From an uncultured Bacteriovorax sp. (GTDB taxonomy: Bacteria > Bdellovibrionota > Bacteriovoracia > Bacteriovoracales > Bacteriovoracaceae), in assembly GCA_946480715.1 (NCBI GenBank), contig CAMLKK010000036.1, forward strand, positions 1 through 24,602: a stretch of 24,602 bases of DNA. Direction: 5' to 3'. Every line of letters starts with the position of its first letter. The first letter of the stretch is position 1. Shown piece after piece: positions 13,786-22,569 of this stretch. Both the position numbers and the translations under genes were made by a program. The notes under the pieces are model-generated. The model was not told the DNA's origin and did not search any database. It saw nothing but the letters and a program-made list of their open reading frames with translations.

Positions 13786-14742
13786 ATGAATAAACTGATT
13801 ATCATTTCCGGACCAACAGCTTCAGGAAAAACGGGAACAAGTATTAAGCTTGCCCAAGCGATGCGAACTCTTGGACACAATCTTGAAATCGTAAATTTTG
13901 ATTCACTTCTTTTTTATAAAGAAATTTCTGTTGGAACTGCTAAACCCACTAAGGCCGAACAAGCTGGCATTCCTCACCATTTGATTAATATCGAATCTAT
14001 TCAATCTCCGATGAATGCCTCGCAATTTATTGCTCGTGGTGAAGCTGTCATCAAACAATTATTCGCTCAAAATAAAAGTGTCATTCTCGTTGGGGGAAGT
14101 GCTTTTTATTTACGTGCGCTTTTAAAGGGCATGTATGAATCACCTCCGCTAGATGAAGTGATAAAGGCCAGATTTGAAAAGGATTACGCTGATCATGGCA
14201 TTACTCCTTTTCTTGAGTATCTTAAAAAACATGACCCTGAATCATTAGTCACTCTCCATGAAAATGATCACTACCGCTTGATTCGCGCCGTAGAACATCA
14301 CGCCAGTACCGGTGAAAAAATATCACTGCAGAAAAAATCGATGGACGACCAGAATCCTTATGATTTTTCCACTATTGTTCATCCTTGGGACACATTGCAC
14401 ATTTATCTCGACCTTCCAAAAGATCAGCATTTTGAAATTATCCAGAAACGCACGCAAACAATGTTTAATGATGGTCTTGTGAATGAAGTTGAAAACCTGT
14501 TAAAGGCCGGTTTTTCGCCGGAACTCAAACCTCTGCAATCCATCGGATACAAAGAAACGATCGCCTATTTAAACGGGGAATTTAAATCTTTGCCTGAATG
14601 CATTGAACGCATTTCGATCTCAACCCGTCAATTGGCCAAGTCTCAGCGGACATTTTTTAACAAGATTGGGCCAAAAGAAACTTTTAATCCGCTTCATGAC
14701 TTTGATAGAATAAAAGAGCAAGTCATCCAATTTCTCGCATAA
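13786..14742 (+). CDS. miaA: tRNA dimethylallyltransferase
   Basis: Transfers a dimethylallyl group to N6 of A37 in tRNAs reading UNN codons, next to the anticodon. The P-loop GPTASGKT (9-16), the FDSLLFYKEISVGTAKPT segment (38-55, compare DSxxxYxxxxxGTAKP in the family), the VGGSAFYLRALLKG motif and the C-terminal STRQLAKSQRTFF segment that binds tRNA are all visible. The 318-aa length is normal. It begins 2 bases after the mutL stop, with no strong SD of its own, so translational coupling to mutL is likely; the mutL-miaA pairing is common in bacteria. Confidence 0.96.
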   Translation: MNKLIIISGPTASGKTGTSIKLAQAMRTLGHNLEIVNFDSLLFYKEISVGTAKPTKAEQAGIPHHLINIESIQSPMNASQFIARGEAVIKQLFAQNKSVILVGGSAFYLRALLKGMYESPPLDEVIKARFEKDYADHGITPFLEYLKKHDPESLVTLHENDHYRLIRAVEHHASTGEKISLQKKSMDDQNPYDFSTIVHPWDTLHIYLDLPKDQHFEIIQKRTQTMFNDGLVNEVENLLKAGFSPELKPLQSIGYKETIAYLNGEFKSLPECIERISISTRQLAKSQRTFFNKIGPKETFNPLHDFDRIKEQVIQFLA

Positions 14743-14751
14743 GGATATGCC

Positions 14752-15606
14752 ATGACACTTGAAACACAACGTTTGAAAATTATCATTATCTCTGACGGTA
14801 CAGGAGAAACAGCAACCGCAATCTCTCGTGCAGTTATGGCGCAATTTAAAGATCGTGAAGTTTATTTCACTCGTTATAAAAATATCAGAACGACAGAGCA
14901 GATCGATGCCATCTTCAACGAAGCGGCCATCCATCATGATCTTGTTATGCATACAATTGTTTCGGGAAAACTTCGTGAGTACATTGCCGAACTTTCTCGC
15001 ACAACTCATGTTCGTACACTTGATCTCATTGGACCTGCATTAACGGCATTTTCAAATTTCTTTAACCAAGAGCCAATGTCAGAACCTGGTCTTCTTCACG
15101 CGGTTAACGATGACTACTATAAACGTGTTGAAGCGATGGAGTTCACACTCAACCATGATGATGGAAGAAATCTCGCTTCTCTGCATCTGGCCGACGTAAT
15201 TCTCGTTGGTGTTTCTCGTACTTCAAAAACACCGCTTTCTGTATACCTCTCTCAACACGGTATCAAAGTCGTCAATATCCCGATGATTAAAAATCAACCG
15301 CTACCGACTGAACTTTTCGAAGTAGATCAACGTAAAATTTTCGCTCTCACGATCGATCCTGATAGCCTCAGTGAAATTCGTAAAAACCGCCTTCAACGTT
15401 TAGGAGCTGATCGCCACCAAGGTGATTATGCTGAACATAACAAGATCGTGGAAGAAGTCGAATGGGCCAACACTATTTTCAAAGAAAATAAGCGCTGGCC
15501 GGTATTTGATGTTACGGATAAAGCATTAGAGGAAACGGCGGCGGATATTATGAAGCTGCTTAACATGCGGAAAAACAACATCTTTAAACAGTCAAAACAA
15601 GAATAA
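14752..15606 (+). CDS. ppsR: PEP synthase/PPDK regulatory kinase-pyrophosphorylase (DUF299)
   Basis: A 284-aa bifunctional regulatory protein. Family members phosphorylate (with ADP) and dephosphorylate (with Pi) a threonine on PEP synthase or pyruvate phosphate dikinase, turning entry into gluconeogenesis off and on. The N-terminal IIISDGTGETA (11-21) and the P-loop GVSRTSKTP (153-161) are characteristic, as is VNIPMIKNQPLP after it. The C-terminus has RLQRLGADRHQGDYA and KRWPVFDVTDKALEETAADI, also typical. AAGGA lies about 7 bases before the ATG and 9 bases separate it from miaA, so it is the last gene of the plus-strand run. The target enzyme is outside the window, so the PEP synthase and PPDK subtypes cannot be separated. 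Confidence 0.93.
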   Translation: MTLETQRLKIIIISDGTGETATAISRAVMAQFKDREVYFTRYKNIRTTEQIDAIFNEAAIHHDLVMHTIVSGKLREYIAELSRTTHVRTLDLIGPALTAFSNFFNQEPMSEPGLLHAVNDDYYKRVEAMEFTLNHDDGRNLASLHLADVILVGVSRTSKTPLSVYLSQHGIKVVNIPMIKNQPLPTELFEVDQRKIFALTIDPDSLSEIRKNRLQRLGADRHQGDYAEHNKIVEEVEWANTIFKENKRWPVFDVTDKALEETAADIMKLLNMRKNNIFKQSKQE

Positions 15607-15608
15607 AC

Positions 15609-17582
15609 CTAGAGAAGCTCACAAAGATCAACCGATTGATCTTCGCGCTTAATAGTAATCTCTAATTTCTTTTCAAGCTCTTCGCCATGCTTTTTGAAAT
15701 AGATGTCATAGGCAGCAGGAATAAGCACACCGTTGTCATCTAAGTTTAGAGGGAAAGCAATTCCGAATGAGTTTTCCATTGGAATCGGACTTGATCTCTT
15801 TTCACCGTAGATTTCAAAACGGATCTCACCTTGAGCACAGGCCATTGACGTGTGAACATATCCATAAGCAATAGCTGGCATTTCAGGGATTTCAATTTCA
15901 ACCGCGGCCCCATTATCAACTTGAACTTCTTTTACGAAGTGCTTGCGACCTTCGATCTGAACTCGCAACATAAATGGTTTTCCAACAGGAACTTGAATAG
16001 AACTTAGAAGATCTACATCCTTTCTCACACCATCAACAAAAATTTGCATTTTCTGTTTATCAAAATGAGAGAGAACGATTTTCCCTACACCATTTTCTTC
16101 AACGCTCTTTGCTTGTTGAGCTGGAGAACGTTCTTTCGTCTGCTTTATATGTGCTGTATGAACCGGCGGCATTTCTGGTTCAGCAAAGAAAGATGTATAT
16201 GCATAAAAAGCACCACCAGCAATGCACGCTAAAAGTGCAGCGTAAGTACCTGGATGAGTTTTCGCTTTTTCATTTTTCTTGGTATCAACTTTGAGGACTT
16301 TCGTTGCTTCTTTTTTAACAGAAGATTTTGTTGATCCACCCTGCTTAATTTTTGTGACTGAAGACTTATTCAGGTCCGCAATTTTGCGAGACATCGTATT
16401 GTCTTCAGAAGCATAAGTTGTCTCTTTAAGAGCAGCTGAACGCTTAACTGTAGCTGTTTTCTTTTTCTCAGCTGGTTGTTGTTCAAAACCAAAATCAAGA
16501 ATAACTTCTTTCTTTGGAACAGGTGTATTATCAACAGGAGTAGAACTGGCGTTCGGAGTTGTTCCACCTTCTACTTCTTTCTTGAGATCTTCCAGGAAAG
16601 GTTTGATGTCGATTTTACCGAACTCAAACATTTTCTCGCGGTCTTTTTTAATTTCATCGCGAAATAATTCCTGAGAGAAGTATGATAAATCCGTGGCATT
16701 GAAGTCCGGGTATTTTGCATACAAGAACTTCATGAGCGCGCGGTTCATTTGATCTAAGTTTTCAAAACGTTGATTACGATCTTTTGAAAGTGCTTTTAAT
16801 ACGATCGCATCGAGTTCTTTTGGAACGTTCGGGTTAATCGAAGAAGGTACAGGAATTTTACATTCTTGAATCTTCTTTAAAACAGCAAGGTCATTATTCT
16901 CTTTGAAAAGTTTACGTGAACATAACATTTCCCAAAGAGTGATACCTACTGCGAATTGGTCATAACGAGCATCAAGCTCCAGACCTTCAAGATATTCAGG
17001 AGCAAGATAAGAAAGTTTACCTTTGATCGTTCCTGCTTGTGTTGCTTCTGAATTCGTTTGTGATTTTGCGATACCGAAGTCGATAATCTTAACCGCTCCA
17101 TCATACGTTAGCATGATGTTGTGTGGAGAAATATCACGGTGAATGATGTTTGCTTCCTGACCAGTTAATTTATCACGGAATGTGTGAGCGTAATAAAGTC
17201 CCTGACAAGCTTGCGATACGATATAAGTGGAAATCTCGACTGGAAAAACAAACTTACGTTCTTTTAATTTTTCGAGATACTCTTTTAAGTTACGACCATC
17301 ACAATACTCCATCGCAACGTAAAGTTGCCCTTTGTGCATACCATAGTCGTAAGTTTGAATTACGTTTGGGTGAAGAAGACCAAATGTAACTTTGATCTCA
17401 TCCATGAACATAGTTTTGAAAGCTTCGTCTTTTGAATACTGTGGCTGAACCATTTTGATAGCAACGACTTTGTCTGCTTGCTCACCTAAAAAGCGCGCGC
17501 GACAAATCTTTGCCATACCCCCATCCACCAAATGGTCTAGGATGAGATAACGTCCGAAGCGTTCGCGTTTTGTGTCAGTCAT
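15609..17582 (-). CDS. Transmembrane Ser/Thr protein kinase with periplasmic PEGA-like region
   Basis: A 657-aa Hanks-type kinase. The catalytic domain (about 10-285) has a glycine-loop GGMA (21-24), VAIK Lys 43, the helix-C Glu (DEIK, 62), HRDISPHN with catalytic Asp 150 and Asn 155, DFG (168-170), a Thr-containing activation loop (EATQAGTIKGKLSYLAPE) and an APE motif, so it should be active. A basic, Ser/Thr/Lys-rich linker (about 335-442) leads to one membrane segment (about 446-466). The remaining 190 residues would be periplasmic; IFVDGVRKD ... VPVGKPFMLRVQIEGRKHF resembles a PEGA domain. SD AGGAG lies 7 bases before ATG. It is the last gene of a minus-strand set and its stop is 2 bases from that of ppsR. 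Substrates unknown; the nearby FHA-GGDEF protein is a candidate. Confidence 0.9.
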   Translation of the reverse strand: MTDTKRERFGRYLILDHLVDGGMAKICRARFLGEQADKVVAIKMVQPQYSKDEAFKTMFMDEIKVTFGLLHPNVIQTYDYGMHKGQLYVAMEYCDGRNLKEYLEKLKERKFVFPVEISTYIVSQACQGLYYAHTFRDKLTGQEANIIHRDISPHNIMLTYDGAVKIIDFGIAKSQTNSEATQAGTIKGKLSYLAPEYLEGLELDARYDQFAVGITLWEMLCSRKLFKENNDLAVLKKIQECKIPVPSSINPNVPKELDAIVLKALSKDRNQRFENLDQMNRALMKFLYAKYPDFNATDLSYFSQELFRDEIKKDREKMFEFGKIDIKPFLEDLKKEVEGGTTPNASSTPVDNTPVPKKEVILDFGFEQQPAEKKKTATVKRSAALKETTYASEDNTMSRKIADLNKSSVTKIKQGGSTKSSVKKEATKVLKVDTKKNEKAKTHPGTYAALLACIAGGAFYAYTSFFAEPEMPPVHTAHIKQTKERSPAQQAKSVEENGVGKIVLSHFDKQKMQIFVDGVRKDVDLLSSIQVPVGKPFMLRVQIEGRKHFVKEVQVDNGAAVEIEIPEMPAIAYGYVHTSMACAQGEIRFEIYGEKRSSPIPMENSFGIAFPLNLDDNGVLIPAAYDIYFKKHGEELEKKLEITIKREDQSVDLCELL

Positions 17583-17632
17583 ACCACGTCTCCTGATAGT
17601 TCATATCGGGAGAAATGAAGAATAACTTAAGC

Positions 17633-18145
17633 CTAATTTAAAGATATTTCATTGAAACCGGGAAAATTTAAAACCAATGGTTTTAGTTCCTTAGCATCCC
17701 TACACAAACCATAAACTTGGTACAAACGTGTGGAATTCATTTCGGAATCCGGGTGAGAAAGAAGGTGTTTTTTGAATTCAATTAATTCGATTTTCTTAAA
17801 ACCTGAGCGTTCTAGTTGCTCATTTAAAATAGAGTATGGAATGATTTTCGTGTCTAAAGAATAAACAAGTGCAAGTCTGAAGTCGCCGCATTTCTGGACA
17901 TCTTCCAGCTCTGCTTTCGAAAACCAAAAATTAAAACTCGATTGTGGAGTAATTGGCGTCATCATCAAATCAAATTGAAGTGTGAGTTCGTGATACCAGG
18001 AAGTGCGACGAAATTGTAGATCTTCATCCCACGTCTTATCAGCGAAGGCCCCATTGCGAATATAGTAAGTCCCTTCTCTCGTAATATTTTTACTGAGATT
18101 TCCACAACCACTTAATACTAACAATAAGACTAATAAATACTTCAT
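17633..18145 (-). CDS. Lipoprotein of unknown function
   Basis: A 170-aa protein with MKYLLVLLLVLSGCG, a clear lipobox LSGC (Cys 14), so it is anchored to a membrane of the envelope. The mature part has an aromatic-rich stretch (TSWYHELTLQFDLMMTP, SSFNFWFSKAEL) and two further cysteines (KCGD, LCRD) that could pair. I do not recognise a domain. Its ATG overlaps the stop of the hydrolase-like gene by 4 bases (18145-18142), so it is translationally coupled to it, and the Ser/Thr kinase gene starts 50 bases downstream. The context suggests a partner of the kinase's periplasmic part or of the hydrolase-like protein; this is inference. Confidence 0.75.
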   Translation of the reverse strand: MKYLLVLLLVLSGCGNLSKNITREGTYYIRNGAFADKTWDEDLQFRRTSWYHELTLQFDLMMTPITPQSSFNFWFSKAELEDVQKCGDFRLALVYSLDTKIIPYSILNEQLERSGFKKIELIEFKKHLLSHPDSEMNSTRLYQVYGLCRDAKELKPLVLNFPGFNEISLN

Positions 18146-19038
18146 GCTTTACTCACCCATTCAGCGATGTCTTTGAAAACAATTTCTTTTTCACTTTCAT
18201 TATACAAGTCGTGCTTCAAAAAAGAATACTTCTTTTGAGTTAAAAGGTTTTTTTTGAGTCCGCGCGCGAAAGAATCTGTTCCATTTTCTATAAGTGAAGG
18301 TCCCTTGCTCTCTAAAACAAGTGTGGGTTTATCGAGAAAATATGAATCTTGATAAATATGTCGTACTTTTTGAGCAATTGCCCTTAACGATGAAAGTGTC
18401 GGACGGTGAACAATCAGTGGATCTTGCAAATACTCAAGCTGCTCTCGACGAAAGCTAAGCATATCTGGAGACGGATAAATTTCGAGCAATCGAAAGTGAT
18501 CCATACTCTCTTTTCCAGCTTGATTGAATTTTTCGTAAATTCTATTTTGTAAGCTAAATCCTGGTGATTCAAACTGCAGCATAAAATTGGAAAGAACAAG
18601 AGAATCGATTTTATTTTTAACTGTGCCTTCGACTCGATTGAGCAAATCAAGCAGCACAAGTGCACCTAGGCCATGCCCGAGCATCACCCATTTTTCACCA
18701 AATTTTTTATCAATACTCTCCAAGAGCGCACTTACATCGGCGATGAGATCATTCATGTGCGAGACATGTCCGCGAGTACCGCTGGATAGACCGTGGCCGG
18801 CGAAATCCATCATGACAAAATTGAATTCAGGATGCTCGCCTTGAAACCAATTAAGGAGATGATTAAATCGTCCATGATATGAGCCAATATCATGAAAGAG
18901 AAAAATAGTTGTTGATCCCTTCCCTAATTGGCGTTTTACATAAATTTTTTGATTTTTTATGCAAGAATCAAAATGAGTGACTTGAACATTAGAACGAATT
19001 TCTTTCCACTCTAATTCCATGTGCGTTTTACACAGCAT
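18142..19038 (-). CDS. Alpha/beta-hydrolase fold protein lacking the nucleophile serine
   Basis: A 298-aa protein resembling monoacylglycerol lipase/lysophospholipase (Hydrolase_4 type). TTIFLFHDIGSYHGRF is the first strand and oxyanion region, MMDFAGHGLSSGTRG the strand after it, and the C-terminal FLKHDLYNESE keeps the expected His (276). The nucleophile elbow, normally GHSxG, reads GHGLG (121-125): the codon is GGC, so Ser is replaced by Gly. The usual acidic-residue segment (LVLESKGPSLIENG) is also degenerate. It may be a non-catalytic binding protein. There is no signal peptide. The start at 19038 overlaps the upstream gene by 11 bases; an ATG at 19020 is an alternative and neither has a good SD. 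It is coupled to the lipoprotein gene downstream. Confidence 0.8.
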   Translation of the reverse strand: MLCKTHMELEWKEIRSNVQVTHFDSCIKNQKIYVKRQLGKGSTTIFLFHDIGSYHGRFNHLLNWFQGEHPEFNFVMMDFAGHGLSSGTRGHVSHMNDLIADVSALLESIDKKFGEKWVMLGHGLGALVLLDLLNRVEGTVKNKIDSLVLSNFMLQFESPGFSLQNRIYEKFNQAGKESMDHFRLLEIYPSPDMLSFRREQLEYLQDPLIVHRPTLSSLRAIAQKVRHIYQDSYFLDKPTLVLESKGPSLIENGTDSFARGLKKNLLTQKKYSFLKHDLYNESEKEIVFKDIAEWVSKA

Positions 19039-19804
19039 GATTCAGCATAATTTTTTTTGCTTGAGAATCGAGACTTTCGAAAGCGAATTCAATCGTCTGC
19101 TCTTTAGTATGGTATTGATCAATTCGCACTTTTAAATTGCGAGCTTTCACTTCATTTCCAGCATACAAAGTTGCAAGCAAAGTTTGGCCTGTATATTCCC
19201 CGAATGGTCCGGCCCCCAACAAACGACCTCCAACAGCGCCCGCCTTTTTTACGACCGTAACAAGCGGAAGTGGCGAATGATTAAGAACAATCATGAGAGG
19301 GACTTCTTCAATTGTTAAATCTTTTGATGAACCAGTTCCACTTAATCCTGCACTCGCTGGAGTATGTTGAATTTTCATCCAACCATCCATTCCTGGAGCA
19401 AAGATAAGTGTGTTTTGATTAATGCGTTTATCTGTTAAAGCTTCACGAAGTTCTGTCAGTGAATATGGCCCATAAATATCTGTGCCTTCGAAATTTTTAC
19501 GATCGTGTCCGATGCGTAAATAGAATTGCTCTTCCTGCTCTTTCACTTTGTTCCAGTCGAAGTTGAAACGGACTTCTGGTGAATTTTCTTCTTCCACTAC
19601 TGCTGCTTCTGCTTCAACATTTTCAGAACTGCTGTCAGCACCATTTAATTCAGCAACATCTTTTAATCGCTCCCATCCGGAAAAACCTTTTCTCCAGACA
19701 TAAGAATCAGCATTGATTTCACCGGCCGTAATCAATCCTTTAAGCATGATCTCGCTTACGGGACCAACGCGTTCTGAACCTACTACATAAAACCAATTCA
19801 CCAT
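19028..19804 (-). CDS. GYF_2-domain protein with two repeats and a PilZ-like C-terminus
   Basis: A 258-aa cytoplasmic protein. Residues 4-50 are a GYF_2 (DUF4339) domain: NWFYVVGSERVGPVSE, then LITAGEINADSYVWRKGFSGWERL, with the conserved GP, the turn and the Trp pair. A second diverged copy lies at about 93-148 (YGPYSLTELREAL ... FAPGMDGWMKI). An acidic Glu/Ala/Ser linker separates them. The last 95 residues have the strand pattern of a PilZ-like barrel (EEVPLMIVLN ... VRIDQYHTKEQTIEFAFESL), but without the RxxxR and D/NxSxxG motifs, so c-di-GMP binding is unlikely. GYF_2 domains are probable protein-interaction modules. SD AGGAG lies 9 bases before ATG; it is the first gene of the minus-strand set. 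Confidence 0.75.
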   Translation of the reverse strand: MVNWFYVVGSERVGPVSEIMLKGLITAGEINADSYVWRKGFSGWERLKDVAELNGADSSSENVEAEAAVVEEENSPEVRFNFDWNKVKEQEEQFYLRIGHDRKNFEGTDIYGPYSLTELREALTDKRINQNTLIFAPGMDGWMKIQHTPASAGLSGTGSSKDLTIEEVPLMIVLNHSPLPLVTVVKKAGAVGGRLLGAGPFGEYTGQTLLATLYAGNEVKARNLKVRIDQYHTKEQTIEFAFESLDSQAKKIMLNHAV

Positions 19805-19831
19805 ATAAAGATGCTCCTAAAAAAATGCTTT

Positions 19832-19860
19832 CTTATTATTTTAACGTTTTGAAATTACAA
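19832..19860 (-). promoter_or_regulatory. Weak candidate promoter for the GYF_2/hydrolase/lipoprotein/kinase set
   Basis: On the minus strand TTGTAA (19860-19855) and AATAAG (19837-19832) are spaced by 17 bases, 28 bases before the ATG at 19804. Each matches the sigma-70 consensus at four of six positions, in an AT-rich region where chance matches are common. Confidence 0.25.
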
Positions 19861-19971
19861 AAAAAGCGCGACTCAATTTTGCCCGGGTCGTACAAAATCA
19901 CTCAACTACTCAAGAAATACAACAAACCTCCGATAAGACTAAAGTATTGTGCTCCTTTATGAGGGATCGTT

Positions 19972-21477
19972 ATGAAGAAAACATTATTGTCATTGGCAAC
20001 TTTGCTCATACTCAGTTCGTGTGCCAAAGAAGAATTTGCGGCCAATAAAGGTTTGCAGAGTGGATCAGTAAGCCCGATCACAACAACTTCTAATAAACTT
20101 TGTTCGCAACATACACTGATTTCACCTCAAGTTGATATCCTCATGTTGTGGGATAACTCTTCAAGCTTCAACATTGTTACTCCAGCGACTCGCGCTTCAA
20201 TGGGCAACCTTATTAAGAGTGTTTCAGAAAACTTTGATTATCATATTCTTTCAGTCCCTCTAATTTCATCGAATGCTAATACCCTCTTTGAAGGTCAACT
20301 TGTTGTAAAAAATGATACGGGTCTTACGACCGACGCAAAAAACATTGTGCGTACAAAAGAACAAGTGGCTTCAAGTCTTTCTTTCACTTCTTCAGGTTCT
20401 TCCGCCGAACCAGGAATTGATCGTGCAATCAATATTATTCAGGCAAACCGCGCGAATGGTATTTTCAGACAGAATGCTTACACAATGATTGTTGTTATTT
20501 CTAACGAAGATGATGATAGCTGTGAAAGTGAAACAGGCGTTTACAATTGTGGATCTTACGATTGGAAACCAAAAGTTCAGGCAAAAATTAATAAACTTCT
20601 CTGCCTTCGTGGAAACACAACTGTAAGTTGTGGTTCAACTGGAGTTACAAACCCTCTTGATTCAACAATGATGAGATTCGTAAACATCTCTCCTCTTACA
20701 GCATGTTCGACTGGTGCAAACAGAATCAATGCTCGTTATAGAGAAGTAGCAAAACAAATTTACGAAGCTCCTTATACTAACGGATGGCCGACATCAAATG
20801 ATCATTTAAGTCCAGATGTGACAGGTGCTCCTGATAGTTACAACCTTTGTTCGATCGACTTCAATCATATTTTTGATGGCGTAAACGCAGCGATCAAACA
20901 AACTCTGATCAAACACAAATATGATTACTGGCCGGTTGCTGGTTCATCTGCAGACGTTGATCCGGACTCTTTAAGAGTTGTTCGTTCAGATGGAAAAATT
21001 TTAACAAACAGAACTGGTGAAACTAACCCAACTGACGGTTACCAATATGTTGGAAATCTTACAAACCAAAATACGCGTGTCCTTCCTACTCCAGGTGAAC
21101 CATTTACTGGAAAATTGATTCGTCTTTTTGGACCAGATGGAAATGACCGTGTTGTTTATCCAGATTGTTTAACAGTAACGTTCAATGCAAACAAATTAAA
21201 ATACGGATACATTTATTTGAAATACGGACAGCCACTAGTCTCTTCAATCGAAGTACGTGTCAATGGAGTTCTTGTTCCACAAAGCACGACGAATGGTTGG
21301 GATTATATGGGGAACCAGTTAGTCACTGGTTTAGATCCAAATCTTAAAGTGTTTGATCTTCCGGCCGGTGCTCCATCAGGATACATGCTGAGACTGAATG
21401 GTACAGCTCAATTTGTAAACAGCCCAAGCTCACCAGTGAGTGTAAGCGTGTATTACAATTCTGGCGCTACACCTTAA
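19972..21477 (+). CDS. VWA-type (MIDAS-containing) lipoprotein
   Basis: A 501-aa envelope lipoprotein: MKKTLLSLATLLILSSC gives lipobox LSSC (Cys 17). The domain from about residue 54 starts VDILMLWDNSSSF, a von Willebrand factor A strand ending in a DxSxS metal-ion site (Asp 61, Ser 63, Ser 65). YTMIVVISNEDDDSCES is a later VWA strand ending in acidic residues. Eight further cysteines (among them SCES, NCGS, SCGS, ACST, LCSI, DCLT) could form disulfides. From about residue 320 onward it is strand-rich and resembles Ig-like or lectin-like modules. VWA proteins bind protein or glycan partners through a metal ion, so surface adhesion is a reasonable guess. GAGGG lies 7 bases before the ATG. Its TAA abuts the stop of the convergent cNMP-binding gene. 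Confidence 0.8.
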   Translation: MKKTLLSLATLLILSSCAKEEFAANKGLQSGSVSPITTTSNKLCSQHTLISPQVDILMLWDNSSSFNIVTPATRASMGNLIKSVSENFDYHILSVPLISSNANTLFEGQLVVKNDTGLTTDAKNIVRTKEQVASSLSFTSSGSSAEPGIDRAINIIQANRANGIFRQNAYTMIVVISNEDDDSCESETGVYNCGSYDWKPKVQAKINKLLCLRGNTTVSCGSTGVTNPLDSTMMRFVNISPLTACSTGANRINARYREVAKQIYEAPYTNGWPTSNDHLSPDVTGAPDSYNLCSIDFNHIFDGVNAAIKQTLIKHKYDYWPVAGSSADVDPDSLRVVRSDGKILTNRTGETNPTDGYQYVGNLTNQNTRVLPTPGEPFTGKLIRLFGPDGNDRVVYPDCLTVTFNANKLKYGYIYLKYGQPLVSSIEVRVNGVLVPQSTTNGWDYMGNQLVTGLDPNLKVFDLPAGAPSGYMLRLNGTAQFVNSPSSPVSVSVYYNSGATP

Positions 21478-22536
21478 TTAAGAAGAAGCTTTCTCATTGG
21501 CCTTCGCCTTCAAGTCATTAACACGATTGAGGGCGTTCATGAATCTCACAACAGGAAACATTCTCTTCAGATAGTCGATATTAATCGCTGCTGATATTGA
21601 ATTGTTCTCTCCCATTTTGTATTCACCACAAAATTTAGCGGCCTTCGCGCCGGCAAAGTCATCGAGGGTGATGGGAATGTTGTATTCTTTGAAGTGTTGA
21701 GTGATTTTTGTCAGTTCGATTTCACACTTGCCGTCTTCTTGCGGAAGCTTTTCACATTCTTCCATGACTTTCATAAGAAACTTTTCACACTTTGCTGAAA
21801 TATTTAGTTTCTTATCATCGCGAAGTGTTCTTTGCGTATTAAAAAATACCTGGAAGATACGGAATGTTTCTGGTTCACGAGTTGAAATGATTTTAGTTGC
21901 ATCTGATTCATCAATAGACACTTCAACAATCTTTTCATCAACGAGAAGCTGGACGAACTCTTCGAGTTTCGCCTCGTTCACATTGAAAATTTCAAGAGCG
22001 TAAGTTTTGATTTTGTTGAAATTCAGTGACCATTTTCCGTCTTTGTTTTCTGCAAGACTTCTGAATGTTAAAAACAAAATAGAAAGAATTTTTACAACAT
22101 CAGCAGACTGAAAAAATTTATAGTCTGATGAAAAACCCACTGAGTTTGATTCGAGGGCCTTCACTCTTTCGTTTGTTTTGCGGAGACGATCTGCGAGCGT
22201 GTTGATGAGAGTTTTAAACCATGGATTGAGTGCGGCCATAGTTTTTTCAAGAGCAGTAAAAGAGATTTCGATAATCTCGGCTCCAGTGATAGCTGCAGCC
22301 GAGACAGAACGTTTTTTTGAATCGGGATCGAAATAGGCCATCTCCCCTAACATTTCACCAGAGCGAAGAACGGCGATTTCTACAAAGCCTTTTCCTTTCG
22401 GGCGAAACAAGCGCACTTGGCCTTTTTGAATGATGTACATTGAAGTAGCGACATCATTTTCATTGAAGAGAATTTCACCTGGTCTAAGTGTTTTAATCCC
22501 AGATTTCTTCTGTGCTCCAGCTGCCGGTGTCGTCAT
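21478..22536 (-). CDS. Cyclic nucleotide-binding domain protein
   Basis: A 352-aa protein whose first about 130 residues form a CRP-like cNMP-binding domain: LRPGEILFNENDVATSMYIIQKGQVRLFR, then the phosphate-binding cassette GEMLGEMAYFDPDSKKRSVSAAA with the conserved Gly-Glu and Arg 76. The remaining about 220 residues are helical and lack the usual C-terminal HTH signature that I could recognise, so it may not be a transcription factor. Such stand-alone cNMP-binding proteins often regulate a partner. There is no membrane segment. It follows the thiolase gene by 33 bases on the same strand, suggesting cotranscription. The ligand (cAMP, cGMP or none) is not decided by sequence. Confidence 0.8.
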   Translation of the reverse strand: MTTPAAGAQKKSGIKTLRPGEILFNENDVATSMYIIQKGQVRLFRPKGKGFVEIAVLRSGEMLGEMAYFDPDSKKRSVSAAAITGAEIIEISFTALEKTMAALNPWFKTLINTLADRLRKTNERVKALESNSVGFSSDYKFFQSADVVKILSILFLTFRSLAENKDGKWSLNFNKIKTYALEIFNVNEAKLEEFVQLLVDEKIVEVSIDESDATKIISTREPETFRIFQVFFNTQRTLRDDKKLNISAKCEKFLMKVMEECEKLPQEDGKCEIELTKITQHFKEYNIPITLDDFAGAKAAKFCGEYKMGENNSISAAINIDYLKRMFPVVRFMNALNRVNDLKAKANEKASS

Positions 22537-22569
22537 CCTTGACCCTTGAAATTTGTTACGGTGAAAAAA

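Noticed and set aside
19160..19310. PilZ domain with c-di-GMP binding in the GYF_2 protein
   Set aside because: The strand pattern is reminiscent, but the RxxxR and D/NxSxxG ligand motifs are absent, so only a PilZ-like fold is suggested.
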